From Antedon mediterranea (taxonomy: Eukaryota > Echinodermata > Crinoidea > Comatulida > Antedonidae): a stretch of DNA of 64,000 nucleotides. The first letter of the stretch is position 1, and the number at the start of each line of letters is the position of its first letter. Of the stretch, positions 56,486-64,000 are shown piece by piece. Location: the NCBI RefSeq assembly GCF_964355755.1, contig NC_092673.1, positions 28,277,001 through 28,341,000 of the forward strand, read 5' to 3'. The position numbers and the translations under genes are program-made. The notes beneath the pieces were generated by a model, which saw only the letters and a program-made list of their open reading frames with translations, was not told the origin of the DNA and did not search any database.

Positions 56486-56855
56486 ATAAATATGTAAATT
56501 ATGTACCTTGGAGATTGGTACAGCCATCCTGATTATTGGTTCCAGGTTAGGATTTGATGTTAAAAAGGCTCTGAAAGAACCCTGTTATATAATGACACTA
56601 AGTGACCCATTTGGTAATCCAAATCTACTTAAAACACATACCAAACCCAAGTTGTTTCTCATATATTGTATGTAATCTTTATTGAATTATAAAATATAAT
56701 TTTAAAGATATTTTCTTCAAATCATTTTTATTGTTTTCGCAATGTGTTTTGCAATTTGCATTATGTTGCTTGTTAATTTTATAAGTTTATCATGCTTTTA
56801 TTTGAAAATTAAATATATTTATGCGGAACTTTCCTCAACTTGTCATTGAACTATT

Positions 56856-57014
56856 AGGCTCTATCTACACTATCAAACAAGTTTGAAAAATAAGGTGTCA
56901 TGTGCCCAAATATGTGATATTCCTAAATATGGTAGTGATATGTCATCATGTTCATATATGGGCACATCACATTCGTTTTGTCACATAAAGTTTGATAGTG
57001 TAGACAAGGCTTTA
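56856..57014. repeat. MITE family 1, near full-length copy
   Basis: Starts GCTCTATCTACACTATCAAA; ends AAGTTTGATAGTGTAGACAA. Confidence 0.85.
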
Positions 57015-57206
57015 GGGAGCTATGACCTGGAGGTCATGTTAATTTGTTACTGCTTCCTCCTCCTCTACACAGTGCAGGTCATAGGCACATAAAAAGTTAC
57101 CACGATTTATATTCACGTAAAAAAAAAACAATATGCCACTAAACACAAAAAAACATGATGTAAACATCATAGTAAGCTTTCATTTGGGGGATGATAAACA
57201 AACAAG

Positions 57207-57352
57207 ACGATTAACAGCTCGTAACATGGACGGAATACACTTATAAGGGATCACCTTAACAGCTCGTAACATGGACGGAATACACTTATAAGGGATCATC
57301 TTAACAGCTCGTAACATGGACGGAATACACTTATAAGGGATCACCTTATTCG
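57207..57352. repeat. 45-bp tandem repeat, 3 copies
   Basis: Units contain TTAACAGCTCGTAACATGGA and CGGAATACACTTATAAGGGA and are almost identical. The period is a multiple of three, which leaves an open frame on the minus strand with no family match. Confidence 0.92.
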
Positions 57353-57554
57353 TGTCTACCATCCTGAAATAAAAGCTCTTTAATGTTGAAATCGCAACAA
57401 TAAAATTAAACAAAAAAGATTATGAAGGAATGATGTTTATTCTTGCTCAATATTACTGCTGTACAATACAAACTGTACATATATTGCATACAGTACTGTA
57501 CTTGCATTATTAATAGTATAAACAATATATTAGGCTGGCCATAGTTAATTCTTC

Positions 57555-58680
57555 TTAAAATGGACCTGAAATGGATTTTCGATTTTTTTCATTTTAGAAT
57601 GATGTTTTGGGGGCTATTAGGTGTTGCTAGAATGTATATTGTTATAAAATATAAATTCGCCCTTTTGGGGAAAGCCCCATTTGAAAATCAAAAAAATTCG
57701 CGGGTGACGTCACTTTGCGAATATATTCCTATCCCTCCAATGGACAATTTGCAGTTTTTTGGCTATAACTCTTGAAATCTATGGAGTATTTTCTAAAAAA
57801 TGCTTGTGCTTTTGCAGAAACGTATTTAGAATTTTTTTAGATAAAATTATTACCGTATAAACGGTTAGTCATCGAGTAAATGACGATTTAAAATCTCCAA
57901 ATCAACGGTTTTTTCTGGCAATACCGACGTTAGCCTGGCAACGTTGTCCGGGATACAGCGCCGTGTGCAATGATGCGTATCCATATTTTCCGTTCGTGTA
58001 TTTTGTATTCGTTTGTAATTTATACTGCTAAAATGTGTTAGTTTCTTTAGTTTATAGTTTAGCAGAATTAAATTAGTAATATGAGATGGTAATTTATTTG
58101 TTCACGAATCAGGCAGTTCGAAAACGAATTTGATTCATATTTTACTTTGGCTTGACAATGAGCAGCAAGTTGTTGATATCGCTTTGGATGCACATGAAAC
58201 GTGTGGGTGGATCGACTCCGCACGCTGGGCACCGCCTAGCCTAGGCCTAGTATTAGTAAAGGTTTGGGAGGTAGGCCTAGGCCTTCTAAATGCGGGTTTT
58301 AGAACAAACAAAGTACATTTTAGGGCACTATATTTCAACAACATTATATATTGAATTAGTATTAGTGTCAACGCTTCGCGTATCTTTCCAGGCCGTCGAT
58401 CATTCACGGACTATCGGGCGGCATACACGCTCTCGATCGATATCGCCGTCGTGTGTATATGTGACGTCGTGAATATAGATGCTCCCGACGGCCGTTGAAA
58501 TAGAATATTGCAATGGCGTGAGTAACTTTCGCTAATTTACCAAGGTATCTTAAAATTTCGTTTTTTCTCAAAATACTATACATTTAGTTTTTATTTGTAT
58601 GGGCTTGTGTTAATTTGATACATATAAATAACATGTGTGAATTTCTTGAAAATCGAAATTCCATTTCAGGTCCATTTTAA
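57555..58680. mobile_element. 1.1-kb element with inverted ends and TTAA flanks
   Basis: TTAA (57555-57558) is followed by AATGGACCTGAAATGGATTT. The other end reads AATTCCATTTCAGGTCCATT followed by TTAA (58677-58680). The ends match over about 24 of 25 bases. TTAA duplication is seen with piggyBac and Kolobok-type transposons; no transposase is present, so this would be a non-autonomous member. Confidence 0.82.
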
Positions 58681-58822
58681 TATGATGAGTGGGTCAATGC
58701 AGTGTAAAGCTCCATCTACCCCCTTAAAATGTTCTTAGTAAAATACTGTATGAATGTAAAAGAGTTTTTTAGACAATTTAATATGGTCTTTTATTTAAAC
58801 AAAGTTGTTGATGAACAGTGTC

Positions 58823-61559
58823 TTATTTAGCTCCCATTTGTTGCTGGCTAAAGAATCCACCAGCTTGCTTAGATGCTGCTCTAGAGGGTGCAAACCCAAG
58901 TAACTTCTGTATGTTCTAAAAGATAAAATATAGTGTATTTAAGTATTCTGGTATTATATAAATTGTTATTAATGTTTTAATGTACTAAAAACCATGTAAT
59001 ACACACAACTTCGTTTTTGAACAATTTTTCACAGTTTTAAGCAACAAATTGTAAAAAACTGATAATTGCAACTCATAAACCTCATTCACATGCTCCTATT
59101 TTTCCAACCACAGAAAACACAGGATAAACTGTGATGCTTTGTATTCAACAAAATGTGCATATGGTACTATGTAAAAGAATTGGATACACAAAATGTGGGC
59201 CAATACCCCTTTCACATTGTCTATGACAACTCCAGAGTTTAAACACAAACCGGGGTGCACACCATATCATATTCTGTGAAAGGGTAAAGCTCTGTCTACA
59301 TTATCAAACTTTATATGACAAAAAAATGTGATGTGCCCATATATAAACATGATGATGTTATACTACTACCATATTTGGGCATATCACCACCATATTTGGG
59401 CACATCACACTTTTTTTGTCAAACTAGTTTGATAGTGTAGACAGAGCTTGAAGTCTGGATTTTCATAGGCAATGTGAAAGGGATCTAAATTACTTACCTG
59501 TCTAATGGACATGGTACATAGAATATAAAGAAAGATAAATGAACAGTCAGTATAATCATCACCAAGTAGATTGCGATGCGACAGACCCTGAATCCAGCTG
59601 ATTGGTGTAAATGGTAACTTAGCAACAACTCTTCCATCAAAGCTGCAACAAAATAAATCAAATATTTTTATTTTAAATCTACGGATTTGTTAAAGACGGT
59701 CGATTTTTAGACACTGCAGTAACTAAGGATGTGTTTATACAACACCCTTCTTACTTTATCTGCTTACCATGTATATGAATGTTTTCACAGACGAAGGTCA
59801 ATCCCCTAAACTGAGCCATTCACACATGACAGTTAACTGCCGTTTTGTGAACAGGAAGGTCAGTCACAGCTAAATTTGTGCTGCTATGTTCTCATCTTTA
59901 TTACATACAGAGGGCAACTTGTCTCCTGAGGCTACTTCAGCTCACCAACCGGCCAAATCTGGCCGGTCCAAAAGTAGCCTTTTCAAGTAGTTATGGGCCC
60001 GTTTAGAATAGTAGTACCTACACGGAATCTATTTCTGTTTATACAACATGCCAATGTATAACCGTGTTGTATAAACGGGCCCTTAGGAATGCTTTACAAC
60101 TTTTAATTCAAAGTGTAACACTTACATTGAATTGAACATTCCCATGAGGGCGGTAAACGTGAAACCAATCGCAAACATCGACTTCATCTTGACGAATGAC
60201 AGATCTCGACTGTTACTCTTTAACCTTTCTTCTTGACGTTCTAAAATTTGAAAACAAACTAATTTAAAAACAGAGTACAGTGATGTAGTCAGAGGAAATA
60301 AAGTGGTGCGGTTAGTACAAGAAAAGGGAACAATCTCTGTCCAAGTCATTGGGTTGTCAAAGGCCTCTGAGAAGAAGTTGTCAGGTTGAAACCCTTCTAA
60401 CCATACTGGTGGCTACGGCCCTGCAGTAGATTAAGAATCATGTACAGTATAGAAAAAGGGATCACACAAAGTGAGTTCATCTACAATCTGTCAGACTATT
60501 GTATGTCTAAAAAATAAATAAATTATAAATTAATTTACCAATGAAGAAGACAGACAATAACATACCTAATTTCTTCTTCTGCCCTTTATCACTTGATTCT
60601 CCAAAATTCTCTTTTGTTTTTTCCACTGATATGTAAAAAAAATATATTGTACCTCAATATTAATTTAAATGTAAGTAGTGAAGCTGTAGCTTGGTTAAAT
60701 CCTGACCTAGTGCAAGGGTTATAACTTACAATTCCACTCCCTAAGCCTCAAATGAGACTCAGTTTATAAGCACAATAATACATTATAAATATGAAATAGT
60801 TTAATATCCATCCTGTAATTGGCGAGTTTGAGCAGGAGCTCATTGTTGGATGCATGAAATTTAAAAAATATATATTATTATTATTGGACTAATACTATTC
60901 TTCAATTTGCAACACCGCCACCAAAAAATGAGTAAGGTGGTACACCGTACAGTACTTTTTTTTAACATGAGAAAAACCTCTAAATGTAAATTATAATTAT
61001 GTGCTATGGTATTTCAATAAACTTACACTTTTTACTTTGTTTTTCAACTTCAGCTTTTAATTTTTTGTATGTTTCTGTTCTATATACCAACAAGTATGTA
61101 ATGCCTATATAATAAAAACAAACAAAAAAAGTCATTATGTAACATAATACTGTATATTAAACGTTTTACAAATTCATTTTTTCGCCATTTTTTTTTCAAT
61201 TTGACTTGAAAACATAAATTACAAAATTTGTAATATTTATTATTATTAATGAAATATGACACGTAGGCTTAATTAGTAATATCAATTATAAGATTATTCA
61301 TGAAAATCATATCGTAATTTCAAACATAATTAAGGTAATTATTCGAGGAAGGTTTAGGCCCAATCGTAATGAGACCTTTACAAGAAATCAAATATATTAC
61401 AGCGACACTCGCCTTTTGTCCGCTACTCGCTACCCACAAGAATGCGCAGCAAACGCGCGAAGGTGGCCTAGCAAAATGAAAATAAAGTGTAGACTTACCC
61501 TCCGAAAGAAGAGCTGTACAGACAGATATAAAGACAATAAGTAGCGTATCAGCAAACAT
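58823..61559 (-). CDS. TMCO1: TMCO1, ER calcium load-activated channel, 6 exons
   Basis: Exons in transcript order: 61559-61499, 61104-61027, 60625-60566, 60240-60126, 59642-59498 and 58915-58823; 184 codons including stop. The protein belongs to the Oxa1/GET1/EMC3 superfamily and lies in the ER membrane, where TMCO1 is reported to release excess calcium and to work in the multipass translocon. Landmarks: MFADTLLIVFISVCTALLSE (TM1), the coiled ETYKKLKAEVEKQSKK, ERQEERLKSNSRDLS, MKSMFAIGFTFTALMGMFNS (TM2), FDGRVVAKLPFTPISWIQGL, SHRNLLGDDYTDCSFIFLYI and NIQKLLGFAPSRAASKQAGG. The C-terminus (FFSQQMGAK) differs from the vertebrate Pro-rich end. Length matches the family. Confidence 0.97.
59285..59450. 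repeat. MITE family 1, full-length copy (TMCO1 intron 5)
   Basis: Starts AAAGCTCTGTCTACATTATC; ends TTTGATAGTGTAGACAGAGC. Confidence 0.88.
59990..60083. repeat. Imperfect foldback (TMCO1 intron 4)
   Basis: Outer ends GGGCCCGTTTA and TATAAACGGGCCC are inverted. The arms are interrupted, so it is an old or partial hairpin element. Confidence 0.55.
60683..60840 (+). repeat. SINE family B, copy 3 (TMCO1 intron 2)
   Basis: Plus-strand orientation: GAAGCTGTAGCTTGGTTAAA, then CAATTCCACTCCCTAAGCCT and ATCCATCCTGTAATTGGCGA. Confidence 0.75.
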
Positions 61560-61826
61560 TATTGTTATTTATTGTATTATATATATTTACTAAATTATTA
61601 TGAGGTTAATTTTATGTATATTTAGTGTTTTAATGTAATTTTTGTTTCATAACAGCAACACAAGCTACTCATCGTCCTTCAATCAGGTTGTAGAAAACCC
61701 CCTAGCTTGAAAGAAATTTACAATTTTGTTTAAAACTATAGAGGGCGTTCTATGTTAAAAGATACATTTTTTGTTGCGGTTTTGTATAATTTCAGCAGTT
61801 GGGGCGTTCATGATTTAGTATGTAAA
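61560..61826. promoter_or_regulatory. Putative bidirectional promoter of TMCO1 and UCK
   Basis: 267 bp separate the two divergent start codons, so both promoters must lie here or overlap the first exons. AT-rich, without a clear TATA box at a usual distance. The pair is also adjacent and divergent on human chromosome 1q24, from general knowledge. Confidence 0.5.
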
Positions 61827-63273
61827 ATGGCGGGGCGACGTGTGCAACGGAACAATGGACGTGATCTGAATGGTATGAGCAAAAAACCATTTTTAATTGG
61901 AGTTGCTGGTGGTACTTCATCGGGAAAAGTAGGCAAACATTTATTTAATTCAGTTTTAACTTTTCAAGTTTGTAAATGTATCATTTATTGAGAAATTAGT
62001 AAAATTGTAATCGCATACGTAATCAGTTTTTGATGACCTCGTGTCAGTTTCCATACGTAGAGGGGGTAAAACAAGTTTTTCCTTGTAAACAAGTACACGT
62101 GGTGTGAAATGAACAGCTTTTTAAAATTCATGTTTTATTAGTTAACTTGAATTGCGTTAATAATTCCTGTTCGAAATAATAATAAAATAAAGAAAATACG
62201 CCTAAGCTACTTTTAATATTCTATTATAAGTTTTTATTTATAAAAGAGAAGGCTGAGGGTAATTTATGGATGATATTGAATGATGATGATGATGTAATTA
62301 CTTGATTGAAATATAATATACCCATCATAACTTTAACTGTTATTTTAGTGTTAGCAGGCCAGACCACTAAATCAGTTATTGCTGTTGCTTGAGCATGGTG
62401 TAAATCATCTGAAAAAAAGAGTTGAATTTATTATAAACATTTTGTTCCTAATAGCATTGCACTTAAAGCTGAAAGGAGAATGTTAATTTTGGGGTGGCAG
62501 CAAATTTGAAGATAACATTTTTTTTATATATATTTATTTTTATTTATTTTATTCAGTTGACAACCAACAGTGATGAAACCGTCACTAACAGGTTGAATCT
62601 AAACATAATAAACTATAATAATACATTCAAATATACAACAATAACATAAACAAAGATTAGAACATTATAGAGATTTAACAATTTTACCCTTAAATACATT
62701 TAAACTATCATAAAATAAATCAATATCCAAACAAGTAACAAGCAACCTATTAAATGTGTTAGGTAACCGCTGAAAAATACCTCGTTTTGTGCATTCAACA
62801 CGACCACAAGTAACTTGAAGCAAACTCTTGCTACGAGTACGAGTTCTTATATTCAACTTACACAAAGCAACAAGAGGACAATCATAAACAGAATTGAAAG
62901 AGTTGTATAAAAATACCATATCAAAAACAATTCTACAATATTCTGACCCTGATATTCATGTCATGCTGATTTATTTTTTAATGTAGCCATTGTTAAATAC
63001 AGTAGTCATTAATTTTTATTTTGTAAAATAAATACGTTCAAATTTTAAAAATCTTGCAAATAAAATAACTTTTTCATTCTGGTTCTGTTTCATGTAAAAT
63101 GTTTTTTTTTTAGTCATCAGTTTGTGCAGAAATTGTTGAACAACTTGGTGAAAATGAACATGAGAGTCGGCAACGCAGGGTAAATGTGATTGGTCAGGAC
63201 AGTTTTTATAAAGTTTTAAATGAAGAAGAGAAGAAAAAAGCATTCAAGGGACAGTTTAATTTTGATCATCCAG
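61827..63273 (+). CDS. UCK2: Uridine-cytidine kinase, first two coding exons (gene continues past window)
   Basis: Exon 61827-61928 codes MAGRRVQRNNGRDLNGMSKK and PFLIGVAGGTSSGK; exon 63114-63273 starts SSVCAEIVEQLG. Together they complete the P-loop GGTSSGKS split exactly at the intron. The second exon carries VIGQDSFYKVLNEEEKKKAF and GQFNFDHP, typical of UCK1/UCK2, which phosphorylate uridine and cytidine in pyrimidine salvage. The exon ends in phase 1 with donor GTGCGA. The rest of the kinase lies beyond 64000. UCK2 rather than UCK1 is chosen mainly from the TMCO1 neighbour. Confidence 0.92.
62540..62960 (-). mobile_element. LINE C-terminal remnant (UCK intron 1)
   Basis: The minus strand reads RTRTRSKSLLQVTCGRVECT and FQRLPNTFN, later FKGKIVKSL, which resembles the tail of CR1/L2-type LINE polyproteins. 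Only a fragment is present. A family call would need a library search. Confidence 0.45.
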
Positions 63274-64000
63274 GTGCGACGTCACAGTCAATTCATTAAA
63301 TTAATAAGAAAATGTTAAAAGTACAATTTTGCTTCCCAATGACACATAACACAGTAGAACCCCCTTTTTTAGGACACCCCTTAGCCATATTCAGTAGAAA
63401 CTGTGAAATGTACTGTACGAGGGACAATAGAGAGGTTTCGCAATCTTACGAATACGATAACAAAAACAGATACGTCGCGCACACGTATTCGTTTTCGTAA
63501 GCCATAAATAAAATATGACTGCGGTAAATTTGAGCGAAGCGCAGGTACGTGTTGCTTGGTGCTTGGCTGCCTAGGCCTAGCGTAACATCAAAGCGAGTGA
63601 GGACTTTAAAAACTGCTAGTTATCAAAATTGACTTGGCATTTTAGTAAATTACTTTAGTAAATTACTTTCAATAAATCTATAATTATATTATAATCATGA
63701 ATCATTCCTGATTCAAATGCAAAATGTGCAAAATAGATAAAAAACTATACTCGTTTTGTAGTTACGAATATGACTGGTGATATTCGTCAACACGAATACG
63801 CTTTACAAATATGAAATGGGGATCAGCACAAAAGTTTCACAAATGTATGACTTATCCGTTTTCGTTATCGTATTCGTAAGGTTGCGAAACCTTCCTAATA
63901 TATTATGTTTTACGGCCAAACTTTATTAAGGGGACCCTTTGTTTGAGCTCAAAGTGTCTCCTTTATTTATCCAACAATTTATAAAATTTTTGAATTTGTA
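63274..64000 (+). other. UCK intron 2 (open at window end)
   Basis: Contains CAGTAGAACCCCCTTTTTTA, related to the flanks of the 34-bp minisatellite, and a 460-bp foldback element (63433-63892). No further UCK exon is seen before the end. Confidence 0.6.
63433..63892. repeat. 460-bp foldback element
   Basis: AGGTTTCGCAATCTTACGAA at the left is the inverted match of TTCGTAAGGTTGCGAAACCT at the right, and pairing extends through ATACGATAACAAAAAC to about 36 bp. No coding frame. Confidence 0.8.

Larger units (their letters stand above)
55769..58822. other. Convergent region between VAMP4 and TMCO1
   Basis: Mostly AT-rich 3' flank, with a SINE family B copy (56340-56485), a MITE family 1 copy (56856-57014), a three-copy 45-bp tandem (57207-57352) and a 1.1-kb TTAA-flanked element (57555-58680). 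No gene is seen. Confidence 0.7.

Noticed and set aside
57180-57413. Minus-strand frame with a 15-residue repeat
   Set aside because: Explained by the three-copy 45-bp tandem; no splice context or family match.

Overview
This is eukaryotic nuclear DNA from an invertebrate deuterostome, most likely an echinoderm. Genes are split by AT-rich introns with GT-AG borders. Conserved animal housekeeping genes sit beside a MAM/SRCR/LDLa scavenger-type receptor of the kind expanded in echinoderms and amphioxus. The background is crowded with short inverted-repeat transposons, tRNA-headed SINEs, LINE fragments and minisatellites. The species assignment is inference. Exon models were built by hand from reading frame, splice phase and family similarity; all complete models close with a total length divisible by three.

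Layout: DAXX (+, 332-4388, 3 exons); a convergent gap with a 36-bp minisatellite; PSMB1 (-, 9819-6498, 6 exons); LSM2 (+, exons 2-4 at 11635-12461, first exon not certain); a 24-exon receptor gene (-, 37468-13693) with an intronless rhodopsin-type GPCR on the opposite strand in one intron (20270-21163); SCYL1 (-, 52974-40456, 18 exons); VAMP4 (+, 53625-55768, 6 exons); TMCO1 (-, 61559-58823, 6 exons); and the first two coding exons of a uridine-cytidine kinase (+, from 61827, running off the window).

The most interesting item is the receptor. Its 24 exons join in phase into 1415 codons: signal peptide, MAM, SRCR, LDLa, MAM, LDLa, MAM, a Thr/Ser-rich repeat stalk, a CUB-like segment, one transmembrane helix, then a cytoplasmic tail with two YxxM motifs, a PPxY motif, a SAM domain and a C-terminal U-box. 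It reads as a cell-surface receptor with a built-in ubiquitin E3 ligase. The cytosolic half resembles the SAM-U-box pair of WDSUB1. I know of no described family with this architecture.

The repeat landscape is the second theme. One foldback MITE of about 150-165 bp occurs at 21 or more sites, seven of them in SCYL1 introns. A second MITE family has one copy split by a 1.36-kb element with its own inverted repeats and target duplication. A 1.1-kb element is flanked by TTAA. Two tRNA-headed SINE families, LINE 3' fragments, three non-coding minisatellites and a coding repeat in the receptor stalk make up much of the rest.

Several gene pairs are head-to-head over short gaps: TMCO1/UCK (267 bp between start codons), SCYL1/VAMP4 (650 bp) and possibly PSMB1/LSM2. 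These suggest shared bidirectional promoters.
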